Part shown: positions 46,282 through 54,438 of the stretch, piece by piece
How positions within the stretch are numbered: position 1 is the first letter of the stretch
Layout of the letters: each line of letters begins with the position of its first letter
The notes under the pieces: generated by a model
What the model saw: only the letters and a program-made list of their open reading frames with translations
What the model was told of the DNA's origin: nothing
Databases searched by the model: none
Assembly (NCBI RefSeq): GCF_036621415.1
Contig: NZ_CP030941.1
Location: 1,672,001 to 1,736,000, forward strand
Length of the DNA stretch: 64,000 nt
Source: Nitratireductor thuwali
GTDB lineage: Bacteria > Pseudomonadota > Alphaproteobacteria > Rhizobiales > Rhizobiaceae
Direction: 5' to 3'
Program-made: the position numbers and the translations under genes

Positions 46282-47394
46282 ATGAGCAAGCAAGCCACGA
46301 AGAGGCCGCCGGTCGTCCGGCTGCCTCCAAAGTCCAATCTCGAATACACATTGTCGCGGGGCGCCCAGATCAGCGCTATTTTCCTGGGTTTTCTGGGATG
46401 CCTCTTTGTCCTCCAGGCGGGCCGGTTCCTGCTGGTTCCGGTGAGCCTTGCCGTCATCGTCGGATTGATGCTTGGTCCGGTTTCCACGCGCCTTGAATAT
46501 CGCGGCATGCCGCCGGCCCTTTCGGCTGTCGTAGCCGTCCTCGTCTTCCTGCTCGTCATCACCGGCCTTGCTACGGCGGTGGCCGCTCCCTTGACCACCT
46601 GGGCAGACCGGGTGCCGCAAATCTGGAGCAAGCTGCAGCTGCAACTGATCAGCCTGCGCGAGCCGCTGGCGACGATCGAGGGCTTTCGCGAGGAAATCCG
46701 GTCGGTCACAGGGGAATCGAACGTGACCGTTTCGGTGGATGGTGGCTCGCCTGTCGAAAATGTCGCCTATCTAGCGCCAACCCTGCTCGCTCAGATGCTC
46801 ATCTTCCTGGCCAGCCTCTATTTCTTCATCGCCACGCGGCACCAGATCCGCAACGCCGTTCTGACCGTTTGCTACGATAGGCGGCTGCGGTGGCGGGTCG
46901 CCCATATCTTCCGTGACGTCGAAAGCCAGGTGTCGAGCTACCTGCTGGCCATAGCGCTGATCAACACCGGGCTCGCCCTCGCGGTAAGCTTGGCCCTGTG
47001 GCTGGTGGGCGTCCCTTCGCCCCTGCTCTGGGGGGTGCTCGCGGGCATCCTGAATTTCGTCATCTACGTCGGCCCAATGATCATGGCGGTCATACTGCTC
47101 GGTGTCGGGCTGGCGAGCTTCGACAGCTTCTCCGGGAGTCTGCTCCCGCCATTGATCTACCTTTCCGTCAACGCGATGGAAGCGCAGTTCGTGACGCCGA
47201 TGGTGATCGGCAAACGCATGACGCTTAATCCCTTCATCGTGTTCCTCGCCATCGCCTTCTGGCTCTGGATCTGGGGTCCGGTGGGCGGCTTCATAGCCGT
47301 TCCAGCTCTGCTGATCATGTTTGCGATCTTCCGCAACATCTTTCCGGGTATCCACTGGAACCTCCCACCCGAGGGACCGCGCAACTTATCATAG
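46282..47394 (+). CDS. AI-2E family transporter (YdiK/PerM type)
   Basis: 370 residues with about eight membrane helices: a pair near 25-60 with VIVGLMLGPVSTRL, one near 80, then a soluble segment and a cluster from 180 to 340, including the signature PSPLLWGVLAGILNFVIYVGPMI and NPFIVFLAIAFWLWIWGPVGGFIAVPAL. The name comes from TqsA, but most members move unknown solutes. An EcfG promoter match 28-52 bases upstream fixes both start and probable regulation. Its end overlaps the convergent crp/fnr-type gene by six bases. Confidence 0.9.
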   Translation: MSKQATKRPPVVRLPPKSNLEYTLSRGAQISAIFLGFLGCLFVLQAGRFLLVPVSLAVIVGLMLGPVSTRLEYRGMPPALSAVVAVLVFLLVITGLATAVAAPLTTWADRVPQIWSKLQLQLISLREPLATIEGFREEIRSVTGESNVTVSVDGGSPVENVAYLAPTLLAQMLIFLASLYFFIATRHQIRNAVLTVCYDRRLRWRVAHIFRDVESQVSSYLLAIALINTGLALAVSLALWLVGVPSPLLWGVLAGILNFVIYVGPMIMAVILLGVGLASFDSFSGSLLPPLIYLSVNAMEAQFVTPMVIGKRMTLNPFIVFLAIAFWLWIWGPVGGFIAVPALLIMFAIFRNIFPGIHWNLPPEGPRNLS

Positions 47395-48144
47395 GAAGGG
47401 TCGCTTGGCAGGTATCGCGTCATCCCATTGCGCCAGGCGGCGAAGCCTCTCCAGATCGAGAATCCTGCAGCCACCGTCACTCCATGTCAGCAGTTTCCGC
47501 TCCGCCAGCTTACGGATCATCTTGTTCGTGTGGACGAGCGAGAGGCCGAGGGTGTCGGCCACATGCTGTTGGGTTAACGTGATGTCGACCACATTGCGGC
47601 CGGTCAGGCCGCAGGCGACGGAGCGGCTCCACAAGAAGACGACGAGATAGGCGATCTTCTCCTGAGCGGTGCGCCGTCCTACGGTCAGAAGGTTCTCATC
47701 GAGCATGCACTCCTCGCGCGAGGCGATCCAGGTCACGTCGTAGGCCAGTTCCGGGCTCCTCGTGAAAAGCCCGAAAAGCTCGGCGCGTTCGAAGACGCAC
47801 AAAGTCATCGGCGACAGGGCTTCCACCGAGTGTTGCATCTCGCCCATCAGGCTGCCCTGCAACCCGATCATGTCTCCGGGCATCGCGTAATTGACGATCT
47901 GGCGGCGGCCGTCGCGCATCATCTTGTAGCGGAATGCCCACCCGGAAAGCACCGTATAAAGATGCGGCGTGTGGGCGCCCTCCTGGAGGATGGCAGCTCC
48001 CTTGTCGATGGTGAGTTCGCCGCGTTTGAACCTCCTCATGAACGCCAGCTCGTCCTCGCTGAAGTCCCGGAATTCCTGCCGTTTGCGCAATGGACAGGCA
48101 TCGCAGGAAACCTGCTGGCGAGGCCGGTGGTTAGTCGCGTCCAA
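47389..48144 (-). CDS. Crp/Fnr family transcriptional regulator
   Basis: 251 residues. A cyclic-nucleotide-type sensor domain (about 35-150, RQIVNYAMPGDMIGLQGSLMGEMQHSVEAL) and a helix-turn-helix domain (about 175-235, DITLTQQHVADTLGLSLVHTNKMIRKLAER). An N-terminal CDACPLRKR cysteine pair is reminiscent of Fnr-type proteins but lacks the four-cysteine arrangement, so an Fe-S cluster is doubtful. The ligand is unknown. An 18-base palindrome lies about 50 bases upstream and may be its own operator. Confidence 0.9.
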   Translation of the reverse strand: MDATNHRPRQQVSCDACPLRKRQEFRDFSEDELAFMRRFKRGELTIDKGAAILQEGAHTPHLYTVLSGWAFRYKMMRDGRRQIVNYAMPGDMIGLQGSLMGEMQHSVEALSPMTLCVFERAELFGLFTRSPELAYDVTWIASREECMLDENLLTVGRRTAQEKIAYLVVFLWSRSVACGLTGRNVVDITLTQQHVADTLGLSLVHTNKMIRKLAERKLLTWSDGGCRILDLERLRRLAQWDDAIPAKRPFL

Positions 48145-48192
48145 GAGCGCTCTCCCCCATTATAGCGGACTCTCGCGAGCAAGTACGCGCTA

Positions 48193-48210
48193 TGTCATTT
48201 TTAAATGACA
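48193..48210. promoter_or_regulatory. 18-base palindrome between the Crp/Fnr gene and the orphan receiver
   Basis: TGTCATTT-TT-AAATGACA is a perfect inverted repeat in the 132-base gap between the divergent genes. Its half-site TGTCA...TGACA is Crp/Fnr-like in spacing but not a standard TTGAT half-site. Likely a regulator-binding site; autoregulation by the neighbouring Crp/Fnr protein is inferred. Confidence 0.5.
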
Positions 48211-48276
48211 CTACTCCGGATTGGTGGAACATGTACACGCGCAACGTTGATATCATCTTCATTTCGGGGATCTCGT

Positions 48277-48669
48277 TTGAAGCAGAAATTGTTGGACGGC
48301 CTGCAGATCATGCTGGTCGAGGAAGAAGCCCTTATTGCCATGGATATGGAGCAGCTTTGCTACGACAATGGTGCCGCCCGCGTCGTGACATTCGGCACTC
48401 TCTCTAGTGCCGCCGCACATGCGGCCACGGCATCTGTCGACGCCGCCATTCTCGACATCAGGCTGCAGGGACAATGGGCCACCGAGCTCGGCCATACACT
48501 CGCCGCCCGCCAAGTCCCCTTCATCTTCGCGACGAGCTATACGGACGCCGAACCGATCTTCACCGAGTTCCCGGGGGCGATTATCGTCCCCAAGCCGTAT
48601 TCAGACACGGAGCTCATGCAGGCTCTTGTGCAAGCGACGAGAACGGTCCGCTCACGCGAGAGCAGCTGA
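48277..48669 (+). CDS. orphan single-domain response regulator at the stress locus
   Basis: 130 residues from TTG 48277 (SD-like GGGGA upstream; a TTG/ATG extension to 48205 is possible). One receiver domain with phosphoacceptor Asp60 (AAILDIRLQG), conserved Thr/Ser in FIFATSY near 86 and Lys106 in IVPKPYSD. The first pocket reads LVEEEALIAMDME, resembling the PhyR receiver (IIEDEPLIAMDIEE) and receivers paired with HWE kinases. No output domain and no kinase adjoin. Its last 18 bases overlap the convergent ecfG gene, so it may act as a phosphate sink or competitor in the PhyR pathway; that is inference. Confidence 0.82.
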   Translation: MKQKLLDGLQIMLVEEEALIAMDMEQLCYDNGAARVVTFGTLSSAAAHAATASVDAAILDIRLQGQWATELGHTLAARQVPFIFATSYTDAEPIFTEFPGAIIVPKPYSDTELMQALVQATRTVRSRESS

Positions 48670-49203
48670 GTTGGTGACTTGTGTGCTGATGGCATCCGGT
48701 CCGAAGTCAGCCTCGCCCTCGATGGACAGTATTTCCTGAAGGCGGCTCCTGGCGCGGCTGACGCGGCTCTTGATGGTTCCTACGGCACAGCCGCAGATCT
48801 CGGCAGCTTCCTCATAGGAAAAGCCGGAGGCTCCGATAAGGATGATCGCCTCGCGCTGATCTTCCGGGAGAAGAGCGAGCGCCTTGCGGAAATCGGCAAG
48901 ATCCGCCGAACCCTCCTGACCCGGATGGACCGACAGGCGGGCAGTGATGCTGCCGTCGGAATCTTCGACTTCGCGCTTGCGCTTGCGCATCTGCGAGTAG
49001 AATTCGTTGCGAAGTATTGTGAAAAGCCACGCCTTCAGATTCGTTCCCGGCTGGAAACTGGCCTGCTTGTCCCAGGCCTTTACAAGCGTCTCCTGGACGA
49101 GGTCGTCGGCCCGGTCCGCGTTCTTCGACAGCGAAACGGCGAATGCCCGCAACGTGGGGACGGCTTCCAGCAGCCCCTCTCGAAAACCTTTTGCCGCCGC
49201 CAT
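48652..49203 (-). CDS. ecfG: ECF sigma factor EcfG (general stress response)
   Basis: 183 residues. Region 2 (about 12-78) includes RADDLVQETLVKAW and NLKAWLFTILRN; region 4 (about 108-165) includes LLPEDQREAIILIGASGFSYEEAAEICGCAVGTIKSRVSRAR. This is the sigma-EcfG signature. Held inactive by NepR, it directs RNA polymerase to GGAAC-N16/17-CGTT promoters. It lies three bases after nepR and shares its EcfG promoter, giving positive autoregulation. Confidence 0.97.
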   Translation of the reverse strand: MAAAKGFREGLLEAVPTLRAFAVSLSKNADRADDLVQETLVKAWDKQASFQPGTNLKAWLFTILRNEFYSQMRKRKREVEDSDGSITARLSVHPGQEGSADLADFRKALALLPEDQREAIILIGASGFSYEEAAEICGCAVGTIKSRVSRARSRLQEILSIEGEADFGPDAISTQVTNSAALA

Positions 49204-49206
49204 TAA

Positions 49207-49413
49207 CTAGTCCTTCTCAGTCGGCGAGGACGACTCTTCGCGTTCTTCGAGTTGACTGAGCAGACTGGTGAAGCGGTCCGGAACCTCTTCCGAGACGATA
49301 TCGTCATAATACTGCTTCAGCTTGCGCGCGATCTCGCTGTTCGTGCCGAGCGGATCCCGCCCGTCACCCCGCCTCCGCGCACTCCGGATGGTTTCGAACT
49401 TCTTGTGTTCCAT
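49207..49413 (-). CDS. nepR: anti-sigma factor NepR
   Basis: 68 residues from MEHKKFETIRS. The core DPLGTNSEIARKLKQYYDDIVSEEVPDRFTSLLSQLEE segment (about 20-58) is the NepR signature: two helices that clamp EcfG until phosphorylated PhyR draws NepR away. Both ends are disordered. An ATG 14 codons earlier gives no extra similarity. First gene of the nepR-ecfG operon. Confidence 0.95.
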   Translation of the reverse strand: MEHKKFETIRSARRRGDGRDPLGTNSEIARKLKQYYDDIVSEEVPDRFTSLLSQLEEREESSSPTEKD

Positions 49414-49500
49414 GTTCTTATCTTTGCCCGCGTTAGACCCCAATTGCATCACCAATTTCTTGCCCTTTACCTGCTGCTGGCAGGTGCCAATTCAGTGTGC

Positions 49501-49526
49501 AACGGCTGTCGTATAAAAAAGGTTCC
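49501..49526 (-). promoter_or_regulatory. EcfG-type promoter of nepR-ecfG
   Basis: Minus strand GGAAC (49526-49522), 17 bases, CGTT (49504-49501), about 90 bases upstream of nepR. Its -35 box lies back to back with that of phyR. Confidence 0.85.
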
Positions 49527-49534
49527 AACAGCCG

Positions 49535-49559
49535 GGAACCTTTTTTGCCAAGGGACGTT
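49535..49559 (+). promoter_or_regulatory. EcfG-type promoter of phyR
   Basis: GGAAC (49535-49539), 16 bases, CGTT (49556-49559), 55 bases upstream of phyR. The two divergent -35 boxes form the inverted repeat AAAAAAGGTTCC / GGAACCTTTTTT around eight bases. Confidence 0.85.
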
Positions 49560-49613
49560 GCCCGAGCATTGTATTGGATCCAACTTCAATTGACTGACGG
49601 AGACTGAAAAAGC

Positions 49614-50411
49614 ATGAGCTTGTCAGCGAGGATTGCCCCCCACCTTCCATATCTGCGCCGCTTCTCCCGCGCAGTTTCAGGTACCCAGTCCAGCGGTGAT
49701 GCGCTGGTGGCGGCAACGTTGGAAGCGTTGATAGCGGATACATCGATCTTTCCCAAAGCATCAAATGACCGCATCGCCCTTTTCAAACTGTTCACAAAGC
49801 TGTTCGGGACGTTCGACATCCGCGTGCCGGAGACCTCGCCCACGACCGCGTGGGAGAAGCGCGCCATCACCAATCTTTCCACGCTCGCCCCGCTTCCCCG
49901 CCAGGCGTTCCTCCTCGTCGCCGTCGAGGGCTTTGATCCCTCGGAGGCGGCCGAGATACTGGACATGGAGGAAGACAAGGTGAACGCCCTGCTGCAGGAC
50001 GCGAGCGCCGAAATTTCCCGCCAGGTCGCAACGGACATCATGATCATTGAGGACGAGCCCCTGATCGCCATGGACATTGAGGAGATGGTCGAGAGCCTCG
50101 GGCACAGGGTCGTGGGCACCGCGCGCACCCATCAGGAGGCAACGGCGATGTTCCACAAGACCAACCCGCGAATGGTGCTGGCCGACATACAGCTTGCCGA
50201 CGGCAGCTCCGGCATCGACGCCGTCAACGAGATACTGGCGTCCACACCTGTGCCGGTGATCTTCATCACGGCCTTCCCCGAACGTCTGCTGACGGGCGAA
50301 CGGCCCGAGCCGGCCTTTCTCGTCACCAAGCCGTTCAACCCGGACATGGTCAAGGCGCTCATCAGCCAGGCGCTCTTCTTCGACAGTCAGGCGCGCGTTT
50401 CAGCGGCCTGA
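49614..50411 (+). CDS. phyR: PhyR, response regulator with sigma-like domain
   Basis: 265 residues. The N-terminal 130 residues mimic an ECF sigma factor (SARIAPHLPYLRRFSRAVSG, LAPLPRQAFLLVAVEGFDPSEAAEIL) and bind NepR; the C-terminal receiver has acidic residues in IIEDEP, phosphoacceptor Asp191 (VLADIQLADG), Thr219-type switch in FITAFPE and Lys239 in VTKPFNP. On phosphorylation it sequesters NepR and frees EcfG. The PhyR-specific kinase is not in this window. Followed by a strong terminator. Confidence 0.97.
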   Translation: MSLSARIAPHLPYLRRFSRAVSGTQSSGDALVAATLEALIADTSIFPKASNDRIALFKLFTKLFGTFDIRVPETSPTTAWEKRAITNLSTLAPLPRQAFLLVAVEGFDPSEAAEILDMEEDKVNALLQDASAEISRQVATDIMIIEDEPLIAMDIEEMVESLGHRVVGTARTHQEATAMFHKTNPRMVLADIQLADGSSGIDAVNEILASTPVPVIFITAFPERLLTGERPEPAFLVTKPFNPDMVKALISQALFFDSQARVSAA

Positions 50412-50436
50412 CGACACTCTTGGCCCACCGTCCTTG

Positions 50437-50463
50437 AAAGCCGCCTGCCAAGGCGGCTTTTTT
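50437..50463 (+). terminator. phyR intrinsic terminator
   Basis: AAAGCCGCCT, GCCA, AGGCGGCTTT, then TTT: a ten-base-pair stem with a four-base loop and a run of six T residues, 26 bases past the phyR stop. Confidence 0.9.
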
Positions 50464-50467
50464 GCGG

Positions 50468-50493
50468 GGAACCATATGATGGCGACCGGCGTT
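50468..50493 (+). promoter_or_regulatory. EcfG-type promoter of the DUF1328 gene
   Basis: GGAAC (50468-50472), 17 bases, CGTT (50490-50493), immediately after the phyR terminator and 124 bases before the DUF1328 start. Confidence 0.72.
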
Positions 50494-50616
50494 TTCCGAG
50501 GAGTTCAAACCCAAGGCAATTCCAGCAAAGCGGGAACCTCCGGCAGAATTGCATGAAACAAACCAGTAGGTCCCTCCGCCTTTCGGTGAAGTGGGAGTGA
50601 TCCAGGGAGACGCATT

Positions 50617-50784
50617 ATGCTTTATTGGGCACTTGTATTCTTGGTGGTCGCACTGATCGCCGGCGCGCTCGGCTTTGGTGGTATTGCCGGTGCATCGGCA
50701 GGCATCGCGCAGATCCTTTTCTATATATTCCTCGTTCTGCTCGTCATCTCGCTGGTCCTCGGCCTCTTCAGACGGGCGCGATAG
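50617..50784 (+). CDS. DUF1328 small membrane protein
   Basis: 55 residues, two membrane helices joined by a glycine-rich turn: [20 protein letters not shown] then [20 protein letters not shown], ending [10 protein letters not shown]. This is the DUF1328/YtjA family, small stress-linked membrane peptides found widely in Proteobacteria, with no established mechanism. The ribosome site AGGGAGACG precedes ATG. It follows an EcfG promoter match. Confidence 0.92.
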   Translation: MLYWALVFLVVALIAGALGFGGIAGASAGIAQILFYIFLVLLVISLVLGLFRRAR

Positions 50785-50832
50785 GATCGGCACATCGAAC
50801 CGTACGGGCGTGCGACACGCAAGGGAGCAGAG

Positions 50833-51006
50833 ATGAACGAAATGTTGAGGAATGCCGAAGACGCAGCGCGTCTTGCGATGGTCAATGTCGAAGAGAGGGA
50901 TCCATTGCCACCCGGCCCCAACTACGGCCCGTTCGGCTATTTCCGGTTGGCACTTTTGATCTTGGCGGCCGTCGTGGCGGTGCTCCTGATCATCAATATC
51001 GTTTAG
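50833..51006 (+). CDS. small membrane protein of unknown function
   Basis: 57 residues. A polar N-terminal half (MNEMLRNAEDAARLAMVNVE, then DPLPPGPNYGPFGYF) leads to one C-terminal membrane helix (about 38-57, LALLILAAVVAVLLIINIV) reaching the stop. AAGGGAGCAG precedes the ATG. It lies 48 bases after the DUF1328 gene on the same strand, probably in the same stress-induced transcript, and before a bidirectional terminator. No family recognised. Confidence 0.7.
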   Translation: MNEMLRNAEDAARLAMVNVEERDPLPPGPNYGPFGYFRLALLILAAVVAVLLIINIV

Positions 51007-51040
51007 AACCCATCTGGCAGCATCCCGAAAAGGAACTTGG

Positions 51041-51072
51041 CAAAGGGCCGGCTCATTGGTGCCGGCCCTTTG
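51041..51072. terminator. bidirectional terminator between the stress island and the xyl genes
   Basis: CAAAGGGCCGGC and GCCGGCCCTTTG form a 12-bp perfect stem around eight bases. It lies between the rightward small-membrane-protein gene and the leftward xylG gene. The A/T-containing stem ends give CTTTG on both strands rather than a long T-run. Confidence 0.7.
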
Positions 51073-51080
51073 CTTTCCGT

Positions 51081-51872
51081 TCAAGCCGCTGCGGCCGTCT
51101 GAAGGGCGCCAGGTCCGGGCACTGCTCCGGGCGGGCATTTGCCCAGGATGATCATCCCCAGCACCTCGTCTTCGGTCACATCCTTGGTGCTGGCGGTACC
51201 GACCACTTGGCCGTTTTTCATGACCACGACCCTGTCGGCGAGATCGAAGACGTCGTGGATGTCGTGGCTGATCAGGAAGATGCCTATGCCGTCCTGCTTG
51301 AGTTGGCGCACCAGGTCGGAGACCTGGGCAGTTTCCTGGGGACCGAGCGCGGCGGTCGGCTCGTCCATGATGAGAATGCGAGCATCGAAATAGATGGCGC
51401 GGGCGATGGCCACGGACTGACGCTGCCCGCCTGATAGCCGGCTTACCGGCTCCTTGAACCGCTGAAAGCGCGGGTTGAGCCGCCCCATGACCTTGCGCGT
51501 TTCCGATTCCATGGCAACGTCATCAAGCGTACCCCACCGCGTCATCAGTTCGCGGCCAAGGAAAAGATTTGCCGCCGCATCCACATTGTCGGCCAGCGCA
51601 AGCGTCTGATAGATCGTCTCGATGCCGTATTTCTTGGCATCGCGCGGGTTGGTGATCTGTGCTTCCTCGCCTTTGATGAAGATAGTTCCCGCATCGCGCT
51701 TGTAGGCGCCCGACAGAATCTTGATCAGCGTGGACTTGCCCGCGCCATTGTGCCCCACGAGCGCCACAACCTCGCCTTCGCGCAGATCCACCGTGGCGTC
51801 CTCGACGGCATGGATGCCGCCAAAGGCGATCGAGATGTTCTTCATCTCGACGAGCGGTGCCTTGTTTTCCAT
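51081..51872 (-). CDS. xylG: sugar ABC transporter ATP-binding protein (XylG/FrcA-like)
   Basis: 263 residues, a single ATPase domain, unlike the double-domain E. coli XylG (about 513). Walker [12 protein letters not shown] near 40-50, signature [15 protein letters not shown] near 144-158, Walker [13 protein letters not shown] near 168-179, switch His in [14 protein letters not shown]. Single-domain sugar ATPases of this kind are common in rhizobia. It energises the XylH permease; GGAGGAGACA precedes ATG. xylH ends 45 bases upstream of its start. Confidence 0.93.
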   Translation of the reverse strand: MENKAPLVEMKNISIAFGGIHAVEDATVDLREGEVVALVGHNGAGKSTLIKILSGAYKRDAGTIFIKGEEAQITNPRDAKKYGIETIYQTLALADNVDAAANLFLGRELMTRWGTLDDVAMESETRKVMGRLNPRFQRFKEPVSRLSGGQRQSVAIARAIYFDARILIMDEPTAALGPQETAQVSDLVRQLKQDGIGIFLISHDIHDVFDLADRVVVMKNGQVVGTASTKDVTEDEVLGMIILGKCPPGAVPGPGALQTAAAA

Positions 51873-51917
51873 TGTCTCCTCCTAGAGCGTTTCGCCGGGA
51901 CGCACGATCTGGCGCCG

Positions 51918-53231
51918 CTACTGCATGCGCTTGCGGTAGATCGTGTCCAGCCAGACGGCCAAAACCAGGACCAGCCCCACGACGATATTCTGCAGCGGCG
52001 TGTCGACGCCCAGCAGGATCATTCCGGTAGCCAGGGACTGCATCAGCACGGCGCCTATCATCGCGCCCGCGATCGTGCCGACACCGCCGCCCAAGGACGT
52101 GCCGCCGATGACCGCCGCGGCGATCACCAGAAGCTCGTCCAGCGTGCCCAGCGCATTCGTCGCCGCGTTAAGCCGGGCGGTCGAAATGGCCGAGGCGATG
52201 GCCACCAGGACGCCCATCAGAATGAATATCTTCATCACTACCCAGCGGGTATTGATGCCGGCCAGCTCCGCCGCCTCAGGGTTTCCACCGATGGCGAAGA
52301 CATAACGTCCGAAGCGGGTGCGCAGGGCGATGAAGGACATGACGACGCCGACGCCGATGGCGATCAGCACCGGAATGGCGATACCGTGGGCGATGAAAAG
52401 CCCGCCCTCGGGAATGGTGATGTTGTGCGCCTCCGCATATCGGCGAACGATGCCGCTCGGCCACGGATAGGAATTGACGACCCAGACGAAGCCAAGGATG
52501 AAGGTACAGCCGACCGCGCCGAGAAAGGCTTCGGCCCAGAGCGGCCGCAGCGGGAAGTTGAACTTGCGCCGCTGACGGCGTCCGGCGAAGAGCATCGAGA
52601 TCACGGCCGCGCAGGCGATCAGGCCGACGATCCAGCTCCAGGTGGAGCCGATCGCGCCCTGCGGACCGCCGCCGATGAGGCGGAAGGTGGAATCCATCGG
52701 CGCCACCGTCCGCCCGCTCGTCACCCACCAGGCAGCACCACGCCACACGAGCAGCCCGCCCAGCGTGACGATGAAGGCAGGCACGCCCATGAAGGCGATG
52801 ATATAGCCCTGCAGGGCGCCGATCACCGCGCCGACGAGAATGCCCATGCCGAGCGCCAAAACCCAGGTGGCGGGATGCCCGAAGCCAAGGAGGTCAGGCA
52901 GGAACTCGGTTTGCGTGACACCCATCACCATGCCGACAAATCCCAGCAGCGAGCCCACCGAAAGATCGATATTGCGCGTCACGATCACCAGCACCATCCC
53001 GGTCGACATGACGGCGATCGATGCCGACTGAACGGACAGGTTCCAAAGATTGCGGGGCGTCAGAAACAGGCCGTCCGACAGGAAATGGAACCCGAGCCAG
53101 ATGATGCCGAGCGCTCCCAGCATCCCCAGCATGCGCGTGTCGAGTTCGGTGGCCTTCAGGAAGCGCTGCGCAGCACCGCTGGACGATGCGGACGCACCCT
53201 GTCCTTGTACCCCAGACGTAGCCTCCGCCAT
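51918..53231 (-). CDS. xylH: sugar ABC transporter permease (XylH-like)
   Basis: 437 residues with about ten membrane helices in the branched-chain/ribose permease fold: TGMVLVIVTRNIDLSVGSLLGFVGM near 80-104, TLGGLLVWRGAAWWV near 155 and FAIGGNPEAAELAGINTR near 313 (the coupling loop facing the ATPase). The inserted cytoplasmic segment near 220-240 is XylH-like. Substrate assignment to xylose rests on the XylF partner. It is separated from xylF by a strong terminator. Confidence 0.94.
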   Translation of the reverse strand: MAEATSGVQGQGASASSSGAAQRFLKATELDTRMLGMLGALGIIWLGFHFLSDGLFLTPRNLWNLSVQSASIAVMSTGMVLVIVTRNIDLSVGSLLGFVGMVMGVTQTEFLPDLLGFGHPATWVLALGMGILVGAVIGALQGYIIAFMGVPAFIVTLGGLLVWRGAAWWVTSGRTVAPMDSTFRLIGGGPQGAIGSTWSWIVGLIACAAVISMLFAGRRQRRKFNFPLRPLWAEAFLGAVGCTFILGFVWVVNSYPWPSGIVRRYAEAHNITIPEGGLFIAHGIAIPVLIAIGVGVVMSFIALRTRFGRYVFAIGGNPEAAELAGINTRWVVMKIFILMGVLVAIASAISTARLNAATNALGTLDELLVIAAAVIGGTSLGGGVGTIAGAMIGAVLMQSLATGMILLGVDTPLQNIVVGLVLVLAVWLDTIYRKRMQ

Positions 53232-53284
53232 CTCATCCTCCCCTTCCGCCGCCAGGCGCCTGCCATGCGGCTGTTCTTGCTTTC

Positions 53285-53317
53285 AAAAAAACGCCGCGGT
53301 CCATCCGGCCGCGGCGT
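53285..53317 (-). terminator. intercistronic terminator between xylF and xylH
   Basis: Minus strand: ACGCCGCGG, nine bases, CCGCGGCGT then a run of T residues, a nine-base-pair stem with a TTTTTT tract. It lies 22 bases past the xylF stop and 54 bases before the xylH start, so it should make the binding-protein transcript more abundant than the transporter part. Confidence 0.9.
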
Positions 53318-53338
53318 CTCAACCTGTTGCTCGGCTGA

Positions 53339-54382
53339 TTAGCCGCAGACGTCTACCTTACCAGCTTCGACGCCCTGACACACAACGTCCTTGGTTACCC
53401 AGCCCGCGTCGATGACGACGTCGAGATTGTCGCGAGTGATCGGCACAGGCTTCAGGAAGATGGCGTTCATCTCCACGCCCTGCGGGCCGTCGGACCACTT
53501 AACCGCGCCCTCGACATCCGCCATCGCGGTGCCCTCGGCCAGCGCATTGGCGATCTCCGCCGCCGCCTTGCCTAGTTCGCGCGCATCCTTCCACACCGAC
53601 ACGGTCTGCGTGCCCAGCGCGATGCGGTTGAGCGCAGCATGGTCGCCGTCCTGGCCGGAGACCGGGACGGAACCGGCCAGACCCTGCGCTTCAAGTGCGG
53701 CCACGACGCCGCCGGCCGTGCCATCGTTGGAGGCGACGACCGCGTCCACCTCATTGTTGTTGGCGGTCAGGATCTGCTCCATGTTCTTCTGGGCGTTGGC
53801 CGGCAGCCAGCCATCCGTATAAGCCTCGCCGACATTGGTGATATCGCCGGACTCGATGTGGGGCTTGAGCACCTCCATCTGGCCCTCGAACAGGAAATCG
53901 GCATTCGGATCGGCCGAGGAGCCCTTGATGAAGGCGTAGTTGCCCGTCGGCTGCACCTCGTAGACGGCTCGCGCCTGCATACGTCCGACTTCCTTGTTGT
54001 CGAAGGTGAGATAGAAGGCGTCGGGATTCTCGATCAGACGATCGTAACCGACGACCGGAATGCCTTCATTGACAGCCTTTTCAACCGCCGGGCCGATGGC
54101 GGAGGAGTCCTGCGCCAGGATGATGAGCGCGTCGGCACCCTGCGCAATCAGCGCTTCGACATCAGTGAGCTGCTTGGAAGCCGAAGACTGGGCGTCGGCG
54201 GATACATAGGTATTGCCGTCAGCCTCGATCTGAGCCTTGATGGCAGCCTCATCAGTCTTCCAGCGCTCTTCCTGAAAATTCGACCAGGAAACGCCGATGG
54301 TCTTGCCTTCTGCAAGGGCTGCCGTCGAAAGCGACAGTGACAGCGTGAGACCCGCCAGCACGGCGGTGACAGTCTTCTTCAT
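53339..54382 (-). CDS. xylF: D-xylose-type periplasmic binding protein
   Basis: 347 residues from [10 protein letters not shown]. Signal peptide 1-24 (cleavage after ALA), then a two-lobed ribose/xylose binding fold closely parallel to E. coli Xyl[58 protein letters not shown] and [20 protein letters not shown]. These residues match the xylose-binding family rather than ribose RbsB. It delivers sugar to XylHG. A 21-base palindrome lies 57-77 bases upstream and is shared with the divergent ROK regulator. Confidence 0.94.
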   Translation of the reverse strand: MKKTVTAVLAGLTLSLSLSTAALAEGKTIGVSWSNFQEERWKTDEAAIKAQIEADGNTYVSADAQSSASKQLTDVEALIAQGADALIILAQDSSAIGPAVEKAVNEGIPVVGYDRLIENPDAFYLTFDNKEVGRMQARAVYEVQPTGNYAFIKGSSADPNADFLFEGQMEVLKPHIESGDITNVGEAYTDGWLPANAQKNMEQILTANNNEVDAVVASNDGTAGGVVAALEAQGLAGSVPVSGQDGDHAALNRIALGTQTVSVWKDARELGKAAAEIANALAEGTAMADVEGAVKWSDGPQGVEMNAIFLKPVPITRDNLDVVIDAGWVTKDVVCQGVEAGKVDVCG

Positions 54383-54438
54383 GATTTTCCTCCCGGCGCC
54401 GAACGGCGCGACAATATTGGCTTTCACCAGGAAGCTCA

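Noticed and set aside
48226-48248. GGAAC...CGTT upstream of the orphan receiver
   Set aside because: The spacer is only 14 bases, shorter than the 16-17 found at the other six sites, so I do not call it an EcfG promoter.
49509-49546. A/T-flanked inverted repeat as an intrinsic terminator between nepR and phyR
   Set aside because: It lies upstream of both genes, and its halves are the -35 boxes of two divergent EcfG promoters, which explains the symmetry.
51750-53342. 530-codon open frame opposite xylH and part of xylG
   Set aside because: Composition is His/Asp/Arg/Gln-rich low-complexity typical of antisense to membrane genes; no start signal or domain.
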